Shown: positions 15,971 to 24,427 of the stretch, one piece after another | Numbering within the stretch: the first letter of the stretch is position 1 | How the letters are laid out: each line of letters opens with the position of its first letter | IMG/VR virus record: IMGVR_UViG_3300044640_001517 | Coordinates: 26,335 to 90,334 of that record | Length of the DNA stretch: 64,000 nt | Direction: 5' to 3' (one strand) | DNA from: a virus | Translations under genes and position numbers: made by a program | The notes under the pieces: model-generated | Seen by the model: the letters and a program-made list of their open reading frames with translations, nothing else | What the model was told of the DNA's origin: nothing | Database searches by the model: none

Positions 15971-18900
15971 TTATGCCATTCCGCGACTTAGTTGTACTGC
16001 CAGTTGTCGCGAAATCAACGAGGCAAGTTCTCTCTCATCCATACCAGGTGATGGCTGAACGTTTATTGTAATACCTCCGCCGGCACCGCCAGCGAATGTC
16101 TTCATGATTGCGATATCGCGCTTTGAAAGACCGTCTTCGTTGAGTGGCTCGACGCGCTCTGGGCGACCCGCCTCGGCTATGCGTGCGAGAGTACCACCCG
16201 GCGACGGCATGACGACGCCTCCCTCAGCAAGTTCTGGAATGTCAGGAAGGCCAAGAGTAAATCCGCCAACAGTCACTCCAAATATCTTTGCAGAAGGAAT
16301 CTTAAACTCTAGTTTGTTCCAAGCTCTAATGATGAAGTTGATTGCACTCTTAAATGTGCTAATAATCGCATCGCCGATCTTTCCAAAGATCGACTTTGCT
16401 CCATTGACTACTCCAACAATGAAGTCCCACGCCTTCATAAATGCTGTTTTAATTCCGCCCCAGACTTTGCCCCAAATTTCGCCGATGAATCCAAAGACTG
16501 GCTTAATTACATTGTTCCAGTAGAATTGAACTAGCGTAGATACATATCTCCAAACAGTAGAGAACACTGCCTGAATACCGTTCCATATGCCACTCCATAC
16601 AGTGCCAATGAGTCCAAAGACTGGTTTAATTATGTTGTTCCACACAAAACTAACTGAAGTTGCAATAATGTTCCAGGCCGTCTCAAATGCAACCTTCATT
16701 GCTTCCCAGACGGCACCAACGACTACACCAAAAATCTCAAACACTGGCTTAATAACGTTTTCCCAGGCCCATTGAATTGAGTTGTAGATCAGTGGCCACA
16801 CAAGGTCCCACCCGGCTTTAATGCCTTTCCAAATTCCAATTATGGCCAGTCCCATCAGTATAAATGGAAGCATGATCAAGCCAACGGCAATCTTAAAAGC
16901 AATCACAAGAGCAGGCCACACAGCGTCCCACGCGGACTTAATTCCACCCCAGACTGCGGCAAAGAATCCACCAATCTGTTCACCGACAAACTTGATGCCT
17001 TCCCAAAGAGCATAAAGTCCAGCTTTTATGCCATCCCACACAGCGTGAACAAAATCTCTAAACCACTCAAACTTCTTGTACATGACGACGACAATGGCGA
17101 TGAGTGCGACTATTGCTACGATCCATATCGTTATCGGGTTTGCAGCCATTGCAGCGCCAAGACCTTTTAGCGCGCCGCCCATCGCAACAATGGCGCCTTT
17201 GGCTTTGCCCATTGCTGTCTGGAAATAAGCAATCATCTTGCTGTTTTGACCAAACAGTGTTTGGAACGTTTTAGTGTTTGTCAATCCACTTTTTAGTGCG
17301 GCAAAGAATCCAGCTCCTCCCGCTCTAGCATACTTAAATCCATCTGTAAAAAGACCTAAGCCTGTTTTACTTGCAAGAAGAGCTTTGTCAAATGATATCA
17401 ATCCTCCCGTTGCATACTTAAAAGCTTTATTAGCTACTATGCCAAGCCGACTAAATCCTAGTCGCAGCCCGTGTACGGCCGCAAGTACACCGAATATCTT
17501 TCCAACAAGAGGGACACTAAAAAACGCAACAAGAGCGTCCATTGCTTTAGTAAGAACTAGAAAAAACATCTGTAAGCTACCGGACTCGAGGAAGACGGCA
17601 GTCATCTCTAAGAAGCTGCCTACAAATTCTGCAAACGCCGCTCCACCTTCAATGAGCGCTGGCATTCTATCGAGGATAGCATCTACACCTTCTCCGATCC
17701 GTGCAATTGAACCTTCAAGAGATCCATCTCCTCCAGCACGGAGGATTGCTGCAACGATTCTTCCAATGATACTAAGAATTTCTTGAAAGCTGCCAAAGGC
17801 TGTGTCAAAGTATTCTTTAAGTTTTCCACTTGCAAGATGCTTTGATGTAAAGTCTTCAAAGCGCTGGGTCAGATCGATCATCCAGTCAAGCATTGTTTGA
17901 CCAGCACCGTCTTTTCCAGTTACGGCTCGACCCATGTTCATAAACGCGCCGATGATATTTCCAATTGCTTTACCAAATCCGGCGGCAATATCTCCGGCAT
18001 GGTTGAACATGTCGGTCAATCCACTGATGTTTCCTTCAGCGTCTTTGGCCCAGCCGCCAGTAATTGTTGTGACAAAGTCAGTAAACCGCCTGGTCAACGG
18101 TCCTGCCGCAACAAGAAGCGATTGAATTAGCCGCGTGATACTGCCAAGTATTGTTCCGAATTGGCCAATAACATAGTTGTTGTTGTCCATGATAATGCCA
18201 AGGTCTTTGACTCCGGCAGGGGTTGTAACGAGCGCAGCAAAGTCTTTTGCAGACTTGCCTATCGCCGTGCCGGTTTCACGTAGCTTTGCCTTGAGCGTTG
18301 GGAACAACCTATCTACAAGTAACTGAATCGCCTCTTGAAGTGGAGGAAATAAAGTTTCACTAATTGCAAGTCTAAGTTCATCTAGCTTTGGTTTTAGACC
18401 CGCGATAAACTTTGCAAATTCTTTTTGGTACTCGTTTAGACCAGCAAAGGCGTCTTGCCCAGCGCCTCCAACACCTTTCATCGCGTCATCGACTTTTTTC
18501 GTTGCGATTGCTAAGTTGTCATAGGCCCGCGTGAGTTGATACGCCGCTTCTTTTTTAGCCTCTTCAGCGCCTAGCACTTCTTTAGAATTCAAGATCTGCT
18601 CTTGAGTGTTCCACGTATTGTTATTTGTCGCCTTATTTTGCTCTACAGTCAGGTCGTTGACACGGTCTTTTTGCTTACGTAGGTTAAGATCTGCCTGCGC
18701 AAAAGCAAGCTCAGCCTCCCGGCGAGCACGACTATTTGGAGCAAGATCTTGAACACGCGCAAGTGTTTCACGGGCTTTTTCAAGTTCGATTGCCGCACGT
18801 TTTTCGCCAATCACCGCGTCTTCAGTTGCAAAATTAAGATCTTCTATTCGATTTTTTGCAATGTCATACGCCTCATTTAAGTCTTCCTGTGCTCTAAAGA

Positions 18901-19414
18901 CACCAGCTTTTGCTTTTTCAAGCGCGCGATTTGCGTCAGCCTCTGCCCTAAGAAGTTGCGGCATATTGTCGCTCGCGCCGCCTCCAGACGGTTTTGTTAG
19001 CTGTCCTATCGCTTTTCCTACACCGCCGAATGCGATCTTAAACGCAACCATGCCTTGCAGAAGAGAAGACATTATTCCGCCGAGAGCCATGAGTGACGGC
19101 CCTGCGGCCGCAGCCTCAAGACCTATGACTGCGATACCAGCTGCGGCAGAGCCAAGAACAGGAACAAGAACGCCTATCGCGCCTTGCAGATAGTAGCTTC
19201 TTTCAATTAGCTTGTTGATTTGCTTATATGTGTTAACAGCTTCGTTTTGGAATGATGTCATTCCACGCGAAGCACCAGAACTAAATCCACTGCCGAGAGA
19301 ACTTCCAGCCCGATTACCGAGTGGGCCAAGACCGTTCATCGCCTGTTGCACTTGATTTTGGAAACCGGTGGTTATCGCGTTGACGACAATATATGCACTA
19401 CCTACAACGGCCAT
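15971..19414 (-). CDS. Tail tape measure protein
   Basis: A 1,147-residue protein directly downstream of the tail chaperone pair. It has a long Ala/Lys/Glu-rich coiled-coil section (about residues 140-330), hydrophobic helices near 835-860 (ITIWIVAIVALIAIVVVMY) and 900-925, and then a series of Trp-rich repeats (VWGGIKSAWDAVWP, IWNGIQAVFSTVWRYVS, IWGKVWGGIKTAFMKAWDF). The Trp repeats and membrane-like helices are classic for tape measures that set tail length and enter the host membrane during injection. No lysozyme or peptidase domain is obvious. Confidence 0.95.
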   Translation of the reverse strand: MAVVGSAYIVVNAITTGFQNQVQQAMNGLGPLGNRAGSSLGSGFSSGASRGMTSFQNEAVNTYKQINKLIERSYYLQGAIGVLVPVLGSAAAGIAVIGLEAAAAGPSLMALGGIMSSLLQGMVAFKIAFGGVGKAIGQLTKPSGGGASDNMPQLLRAEADANRALEKAKAGVFRAQEDLNEAYDIAKNRIEDLNFATEDAVIGEKRAAIELEKARETLARVQDLAPNSRARREAELAFAQADLNLRKQKDRVNDLTVEQNKATNNNTWNTQEQILNSKEVLGAEEAKKEAAYQLTRAYDNLAIATKKVDDAMKGVGGAGQDAFAGLNEYQKEFAKFIAGLKPKLDELRLAISETLFPPLQEAIQLLVDRLFPTLKAKLRETGTAIGKSAKDFAALVTTPAGVKDLGIIMDNNNYVIGQFGTILGSITRLIQSLLVAAGPLTRRFTDFVTTITGGWAKDAEGNISGLTDMFNHAGDIAAGFGKAIGNIIGAFMNMGRAVTGKDGAGQTMLDWMIDLTQRFEDFTSKHLASGKLKEYFDTAFGSFQEILSIIGRIVAAILRAGGDGSLEGSIARIGEGVDAILDRMPALIEGGAAFAEFVGSFLEMTAVFLESGSLQMFFLVLTKAMDALVAFFSVPLVGKIFGVLAAVHGLRLGFSRLGIVANKAFKYATGGLISFDKALLASKTGLGLFTDGFKYARAGGAGFFAALKSGLTNTKTFQTLFGQNSKMIAYFQTAMGKAKGAIVAMGGALKGLGAAMAANPITIWIVAIVALIAIVVVMYKKFEWFRDFVHAVWDGIKAGLYALWEGIKFVGEQIGGFFAAVWGGIKSAWDAVWPALVIAFKIAVGLIMLPFILMGLAIIGIWKGIKAGWDLVWPLIYNSIQWAWENVIKPVFEIFGVVVGAVWEAMKVAFETAWNIIATSVSFVWNNIIKPVFGLIGTVWSGIWNGIQAVFSTVWRYVSTLVQFYWNNVIKPVFGFIGEIWGKVWGGIKTAFMKAWDFIVGVVNGAKSIFGKIGDAIISTFKSAINFIIRAWNKLEFKIPSAKIFGVTVGGFTLGLPDIPELAEGGVVMPSPGGTLARIAEAGRPERVEPLNEDGLSKRDIAIMKTFAGGAGGGITINVQPSPGMDERELASLISRQLAVQLSRGMA

Positions 19415-19468
19415 ACGTATTCACCTCCTTCCATCGCAGTGTCTACCGCTATTCTAAATCATTTTTAG

Positions 19469-20208
19469 CTACCTGAGTGGGGCGTCTAATGCCTTACCAA
19501 ACGGTAGTATTGCATCTTCATTTAGAACAGTCGGCGGAACATACGGCTTTGTAGAATTTGACCGTGCAAACGGATCAATAGGCACTGGCACGCCGTCGTC
19601 ATCGTCGTCTAGTGGAAGATCGACATTCCGATTGCTGTTCTGCGTACTTGTTCCGTATTTGTACGTTGTTCCATAGAGGCTGCTATAGATTGTTTGTCTA
19701 AACTTGTCTTTTGCTTCGAGCATCTCACCGGACGAAACATTTAACGAATCTTCTTCAAACAAGTAGTGAAGAAAGTCGACTGCGTCAGCAGCATCTAATT
19801 GTCGGATATCAACGCCAAGTGAGATTGCTTTACCGTTGACATACGGCCAGGTATCAACCGCCCAAACTAGGAAGCTGCTGGCGGCTGCGTAGGGCGGTCA
19901 GAGTACTGCTCCACCAACCAAGCAACAATGCTGCTCAACTGCTCAACGTCGACGATCTTGTCATCACTTTGCACGAGTTCGTCAAAACGAACGTAGCTTT
20001 CTTGGACAAGAACAAGTTCAAAAAACCTGTTAATGATTGCGGCAGCCTCGGCTGGGTTATCTTGACTAGATGACTTTGCTACGAGGTCTAAAAGAACTTT
20101 TCCTTGCATCTTAGGTTTGCACTGAAAATCTTCACCGTGCAGCTTAAATGAAAGTGGCTCTACTGGTTTATCTTGGTCGCCTGAACCAAAATCTTTGAAT
20201 CTTGCCAT
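19469..20208 (-). CDS. Tail assembly chaperone, long form by -1 frameshift
   Basis: The short chaperone frame ends with TAG at 19867. The -1 frame is open from 19897 to a stop at 19469 and has no ATG or GTG near its beginning; its first usable codon is a TTG deep inside. After a -1 shift within 19867-19897 the protein continues as FLVWAVDTWPYVNGKAISLG and then DAADAVDFLHYLFEED, which looks like the T part of siphovirus G/GT pairs just upstream of the tape measure. No perfect X-XXY-YYZ heptamer is seen; GCCCTA (CCT to CCC re-pairing) and the TCC before the TAG are the best slip sites. Role: tape-measure chaperone during tail assembly. Confidence 0.62.
19867..20208 (-). CDS. Tail assembly chaperone, short form (G)
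   Basis: A 113-residue acidic protein with a beta-rich start (PLSFKLHGEDFQCKPKMQG) and a helical rest, typical of tail chaperone G proteins. The ATG at 20208 is followed about 340 bp later by a stop that overlaps the open -1 frame described for the long form. It lies between the tail completion genes and the tape measure, the standard place for this pair. Confidence 0.78.
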   Translation of the reverse strand: MARFKDFGSGDQDKPVEPLSFKLHGEDFQCKPKMQGKVLLDLVAKSSSQDNPAEAAAIINRFFELVLVQESYVRFDELVQSDDKIVDVEQLSSIVAWLVEQYSDRPTQPPAAS

Positions 20209-20260
20209 ATGTGTTTTCTCCGTTATTCGTCTGAAACTGCACCGTGCAATTTCTAGTATG

Positions 20261-20653
20261 CTACCGTACCATGTATAAGAAGCGTGACAGGTACCTATTT
20301 GGTCGCGTGCCTGGGTGCATCACCGCCCGTGTGTAGACAATTCTGCCTCGACTTGAGAATCTTAGATGTGTGTTGCCGCCGTCTGGCGTAATGATGTGCG
20401 GCCGCGTACCTTCGTGGTGCATATACGCGTATCTAAGTGGAGATCCAATCGTCATGTCTTGCCCCATGCGAGTTGGCTTTTGCGATATGCTGATTGACGC
20501 GGCGAGTGCTCCCGTGCGTTTACCTACGACGCCTCTGGCCGCCTGTTGAATCCGCAAACCTCGGCTAAACATGTGACGACCTACATCGCCTGTTGGATCT
20601 TGTAGCAGGTGAAATAAAGGTGCCCTGTACCAGTTGATTACAACTAACTGCAT
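20261..20653 (-). CDS. HK97 gp10-like head-tail/tail completion protein
   Basis: The ATG at 20653 overlaps the preceding TAA by one base (TAATG) and gives 130 residues; the longer open frame upstream is inside the previous gene. RIQQAARGVVGKRTGALAAS then GSPLRYAYMHHEGTRPHI is the HK97-gp10-like pattern, with a basic helix followed by a YA.(H/I)HEGT loop. Proteins of this family join the head connector to the tail. The C-terminus has several Arg/Tyr residues (RYLSRFLYMVR). Confidence 0.8.
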   Translation of the reverse strand: MQLVVINWYRAPLFHLLQDPTGDVGRHMFSRGLRIQQAARGVVGKRTGALAASISISQKPTRMGQDMTIGSPLRYAYMHHEGTRPHIITPDGGNTHLRFSSRGRIVYTRAVMHPGTRPNRYLSRFLYMVR

Positions 20654-21156
20654 TACGGAATCGCCATCGTAAGTTGCATCGTTACAAGTTGAAATCCACC
20701 TTCTGGTGGTGGAATATCTACTGTTGCGATTGTGCCAACGCCAAAAGTTCCAGGCTCCCACTGGTCAAGAGCATTAAGCGACTCCATAAGAACCCACGCA
20801 TCTACCGCTGAGATCTCCGCGCCTTCAGATATCTTTTCTGGAGAGGGCGGACGTCCATTCATTCCTACAACAGGTATCTCACGGGCAAGTGTAATCATCA
20901 TCACAGCGGTGCGCGGCATGTTACATCTCTGCGGCATAGACGCCTGATCGCCTGGAGGACCTAGGTATATCTGAATAAGAGAGACAGAAAGTTGCTCACA
21001 GTCAATTGCAACTTGGCCGACGTTCCAGTACCTTCTATTTGGTAGAGGGACGTTGTACGAGTCAAATATCGTGATGATGGTCTCTAAGACGTTGTCAAGC
21101 AGGTTCTTTGCATTAAGCGCGTCTTCTGACACGTTTGCAATAGATGTAATTGCCAT
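20653..21156 (-). CDS. Putative tail terminator protein
   Basis: A 167-residue protein between the connector and the gp10-like gene. The order (helix-rich start, VAIDCEQLSVSLIQIYLGPP, PRTAVMMITLAREIPVVG, and a closing beta strand FQLVTMQLTMAIP) fits actinophage tail terminators in size and context. The family assignment rests mainly on synteny and the alternating beta/helix layout. Confidence 0.62.
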   Translation of the reverse strand: MAITSIANVSEDALNAKNLLDNVLETIITIFDSYNVPLPNRRYWNVGQVAIDCEQLSVSLIQIYLGPPGDQASMPQRCNMPRTAVMMITLAREIPVVGMNGRPPSPEKISEGAEISAVDAWVLMESLNALDQWEPGTFGVGTIATVDIPPPEGGFQLVTMQLTMAIP

Positions 21157-21159
21157 AGG

Positions 21160-22299
21160 TTAATCGCCGATCGTGACTATTGGACTAAGTGACTGCGCGG
21201 CCATCTTAATCTGCAAGTTGCCCGAAGCGATGTACACTGTCTCAGTTTCGCCAGGTGTGACAAGACTAGGACGTGATGCATACAAATCCCAGGTACCAGG
21301 GTCAATCAAACCAACTACGCTAAACGCCTTTCCGTATGGAACTGTCACACGGATAGCCGTATTGCCTGAGATATACTCAACGGCAGACTGATCAAGATCT
21401 AGAGATTTTGCATTTGACCAGTTGTTGAGTACAACCTGCGTAACCCAGCCAGTTCCGTCGAGCAAAAAGTTAGCATTTAGATAGCTAAGCGTGAGATCAA
21501 CCGTACCATCAGCATCTTTATAGATCGTGATGTCTGTTGAAGATGCTGGAAGTTTAAGTTCTTTTGGATTAAGTCGACGAGCACGTGACATGTCAGGACT
21601 GAATACACGTGCACGGTTGCGTGCCTTGTCAGGGTTGACTGACTTCAAGAACATGTCAACCATGTAGATACCTGTTCGACCTTCTTGAACAAAGTCCTGA
21701 GGATCAAGAATCGTGTATGAAACACCTTGTCGTGAGATACTTGTCACGCGCTGTGGAAGTTCGCAGTCTTCTCCGGCCCACATCTTGCAGAACTCAATGG
21801 CGAGTGTTCTGGCGGCCATCTGTCCCATCGCAGGAGGTGGCGCGCCATATGTGTACGTGACCTCAATGTTACAAGGCCACCAAGGTACGCCGATGGTCGG
21901 TTGAATTGTTGAGTGGTCTGAGAGATAGTAATAGTTTGGATTGACGATATTGCCGAGGTGATCTCGAATTGCGTGAATCTTTTGCACAGGCGTACCGCGA
22001 AGTTTTAGTCGCGCGCCTGGAGTTACGCCGTCAGACGCTGTCTCATAGTAGCTATTTGCTGTAAGCGGAATGTTCTCTATGTTTCCGTTTGCGATGATCG
22101 CCGTTGTCGTGCCAGTTGCAAGACCAAAGCTGTGCCAGCGTGTAAAGCAGACATACCGTTCTGTTACGGTGTTTGTGCCGGTGTACTTTCTACCGGTCAA
22201 TGCCCAGAGTAGCTGTGACGCCGATTTTGCCGCGTCGTACGAATACTCTGACTCCGAGTAGCTACCGAGGTCTGCTGTACTTACCCAGAGGTTTGTCAT
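21160..22299 (-). CDS. Head-tail adaptor with C-terminal beta extension
   Basis: A 379-residue protein from the ATG at 22299, with TAGGAA upstream; an in-frame TTG three bases earlier is less likely. Residues 1-250 have the head-completion pattern: a helical start (SYDAAKSASQLLWALTGRKY), PVQKIHAIRDHLGNIV, and a late helix (MGQMAARTLAIEFCKMW) followed by LPQRVTSISRQGVSYTI, as in gp6/gp15-type connectors. About 100 extra C-terminal residues (TDITIYKDADGTVDLTLSYL onward) look like an added beta-sandwich and are unusual for an adaptor. They may be a decoration exposed at the neck. Confidence 0.75.
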   Translation of the reverse strand: MTNLWVSTADLGSYSESEYSYDAAKSASQLLWALTGRKYTGTNTVTERYVCFTRWHSFGLATGTTTAIIANGNIENIPLTANSYYETASDGVTPGARLKLRGTPVQKIHAIRDHLGNIVNPNYYYLSDHSTIQPTIGVPWWPCNIEVTYTYGAPPPAMGQMAARTLAIEFCKMWAGEDCELPQRVTSISRQGVSYTILDPQDFVQEGRTGIYMVDMFLKSVNPDKARNRARVFSPDMSRARRLNPKELKLPASSTDITIYKDADGTVDLTLSYLNANFLLDGTGWVTQVVLNNWSNAKSLDLDQSAVEYISGNTAIRVTVPYGKAFSVVGLIDPGTWDLYASRPSLVTPGETETVYIASGNLQIKMAAQSLSPIVTIGD

Positions 22300-22331
22300 C
22301 AAAGTTCCTATCTATCCGTAGCTTTTCCAAT

Positions 22332-22373
22332 GAGCGTGGCGCTTAAGTATATATTACTACGCGCGCCACGCTC
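22332..22373 (-). terminator. Hairpin between tail tube and connector genes
   Basis: A perfect 11-bp inverted repeat (GAGCGTGGCGC and GCGCCACGCTC) with a 20-nt AT-rich loop lies 13 bp after the tail-tube stop. No U-run follows on the minus strand, so it may act as a processing or attenuation hairpin that keeps upstream capsid/tail-tube mRNA more abundant. Confidence 0.55.
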
Positions 22374-22385
22374 AGATTATGGAAA

Positions 22386-23438
22386 CTACGATGTTGGGTC
22401 CTCAGTTGACGCGATGATGAAGTCGATCGCGTTATCTGCGTTGAAGTCCGCGTTACCAGGAACGTTGTAAGCAGTTGTTGAACCTTGCGAAGCAAAGTCT
22501 GTAACCGCACGACTATTCGCTGTAACAACCGCCGTACCAACCGCCGCACCAGATGTGATTGAACCTGTTGTTGTGGTTGTGTACGTAAACGTTGTTGTTG
22601 TAGGTGCTGAAACAATTGTGTAAGTTCCGTTTAAAGGAGCGTAGGTGCTTGTCAGACCAGCAACTGTAACTGTGTCTCCAGCAACAAATCCGTGGTCTGT
22701 GCCTGTGGTGATTGTTGCTGTTGAGCTTGTGCGTGCTCCAAGTGTTGTTGCAGCTGTGAGATCTCCGTGCCATGTGTAGAAGCCCTTGCGTCCGGTTGGA
22801 GCCCACGACGAACGTGCGTACGAGTACGGACGTTCTGTTGCAACTGGGAACTCCCAACGGTCATCGAGTCCGTCACCGAAGAGTGAGTTACCGATGCTGT
22901 AGCCTTCAAACGTCGTCGCAAGCATGCCGTTTTCAATAACACGGTCACCGCTTTGACGCATACGGCAGTAAGGGAATACCCAGTGGAAGTAAGGAAGCGT
23001 TGCTGCTCGCTTACCGTTTGCCACTGCAAATGACCAGCACTCAATGGCGACACCGTAGCCGGCTGGGTCGTCACCAATACCAGGCGATGACCAACCAATG
23101 CTCTTGTTATCTGGCGATGCAAATGATCCGAGGTTCTTGCGAAGCAAGAGACCACCGGACATGAGCTCGGTCAGTTCTGGGTCTGGTTCGCAGATAGCGA
23201 GTTCCATCGTCACACGCTTGAGTGTGTCAGGTGCCTTGTATGAAACGCAGATTGTTCCGTTTGCGGACTTTTCTGTGATTTCATCGCCGTCTTCGTACTC
23301 AGGTGTAAATGACAAGCGCATAAAGCCGCTTGTTGTGTAGCTATCGCCTGCGTTGTTAAGCAAGTTACCAGAAGCGTCGAGGCGCGTGATGCGGATCGAT
23401 ACGCCTTGAATACTTGCTGCGTAATCTTGGGTTGCCAT
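22386..23438 (-). CDS. Major tail (tube) protein with C-terminal beta module
   Basis: A 350-residue protein. The first ~230 residues (SIRITRLDASGNLLNNAGD, FTPEYEDGDEITEKSANG, then APDTLKRVTMELAICEPDPE) match the actinophage major tail protein pattern. Residues about 245-310 (TATITTGTDHGFVAGDTVTV...) are the same small beta module found in the Dit-like and Gp37-like proteins. On the tube this could project outward as a decoration. The gene lies before, not after, the connector genes, an order seen in some actinophages. Confidence 0.82.
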   Translation of the reverse strand: MATQDYAASIQGVSIRITRLDASGNLLNNAGDSYTTSGFMRLSFTPEYEDGDEITEKSANGTICVSYKAPDTLKRVTMELAICEPDPELTELMSGGLLLRKNLGSFASPDNKSIGWSSPGIGDDPAGYGVAIECWSFAVANGKRAATLPYFHWVFPYCRMRQSGDRVIENGMLATTFEGYSIGNSLFGDGLDDRWEFPVATERPYSYARSSWAPTGRKGFYTWHGDLTAATTLGARTSSTATITTGTDHGFVAGDTVTVAGLTSTYAPLNGTYTIVSAPTTTTFTYTTTTTGSITSGAAVGTAVVTANSRAVTDFASQGSTTAYNVPGNADFNADNAIDFIIASTEDPTS

Positions 23439-23458
23439 GTTTTCTTTTCTCCTTAGGA

Positions 23459-24334
23459 TTAGACTGTCAGGTCTACTCTGACTGCTAGATGAATTGTTGT
23501 ATCAAAGTAAACCGCCGCTGGGCGAATTGCCTTGAGCTTCATGTCATTTTGGTTTCCGCTGACATCGTATGCTTGACCGTTGTTGTCGTTTACAACATCA
23601 ATTTTTCCGACGTATACATGCACTGAGCCAGTGCCGTACATCCATTTATTTGCATCAGTTGCAGTTGCTCCAGTAGCACCAGTTGGACCTGTGCCAGAGT
23701 AACCAGATCCGATGATAACCGGAGTTCCAGCGACTGTCTCAATGCGCCCGTCTTCCTTATGAAAAAGCATATAGCTTGCGGAAAGAAGTCCTGCGATATC
23801 ACGTGTCATATGAATGACGCCCTGCTCACCACACGGGGACGATGATCCGATCTTAAAATCAAGAAGCGCGAGTGCTCTCGCCGCGCTGATCGCTGTTCCG
23901 CTGTTTAGTACCGTCGCGGTAGAGGCTGACAATGCGATATCGTCGTGTGACTCTCCCTCGCGAATTGCGCCGTCCCAAAGTTCTTGCTCAATTGCCTTTT
24001 GTGTAATGCCCTCAATTTGTCGCGAAATTCTGTCAAAGCGATCAAGTGCAGTATACCCAAATGTTGAAATCTGTTCTTCTACTTCAATAAAAAATGGCTT
24101 GATCTGTGTGTATCGCGTTGGGGTACTGTCTGAAGCAATTGACGCTGACGTTGTGTCAGTGTCGTCCCAATTCTTTGCCGAGTAGATACTCGTATCCCAC
24201 TCTTGCGCAAACGTACGGATCCACCGATCCTCGTCAGGCAAAGTAGTCGGCGCAGGCTTAGCCACCGAAAGCAGACCGTAGTCTGCTGGCTCAATCGCAG
24301 GTGCGACTACAACTCCATCTTTTGGAAATGCCAT
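23459..24334 (-). CDS. Second capsid protein, pentamer-type
   Basis: A 291-residue protein with HK97-like features: a long helix near residues 95-125 (ISRQIEGITQKAIEQELWDG), ISAARALALLDFKIGSSSPC, and a late TPVIIGSGYSGTGPTG beta segment. In related actinophages a shorter capsid paralogue of this kind follows the main capsid gene and forms the pentamers. Assigning pentamers is by analogy; a decoration protein is the alternative. A stable hairpin separates it from the main capsid gene. Confidence 0.7.
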   Translation of the reverse strand: MAFPKDGVVVAPAIEPADYGLLSVAKPAPTTLPDEDRWIRTFAQEWDTSIYSAKNWDDTDTTSASIASDSTPTRYTQIKPFFIEVEEQISTFGYTALDRFDRISRQIEGITQKAIEQELWDGAIREGESHDDIALSASTATVLNSGTAISAARALALLDFKIGSSSPCGEQGVIHMTRDIAGLLSASYMLFHKEDGRIETVAGTPVIIGSGYSGTGPTGATGATATDANKWMYGTGSVHVYVGKIDVVNDNNGQAYDVSGNQNDMKLKAIRPAAVYFDTTIHLAVRVDLTV

Positions 24335-24370
24335 TTTTTCCTCTAAGTTCCTTGTGTGTTTGTTTTGTCT

Positions 24371-24398
24371 TGGAGAGGCCTGTCTCCAGGCCCCTCCA
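24371..24398 (-). terminator. Hairpin between the two capsid genes
   Basis: TGGAGAGGCCTG and CAGGCCCCTCCA form a 12-bp stem (one G-U pair on the minus-strand RNA) with a 4-nt loop. It lies 30 bp after the main capsid stop. The following bases on the minus strand (AGACAAAAC) lack a U-run, so partial termination or mRNA processing is likelier than full termination. Confidence 0.55.
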
Positions 24399-24427
24399 CT
24401 ACAAATTGCTTACTACTACCGAGTGGT

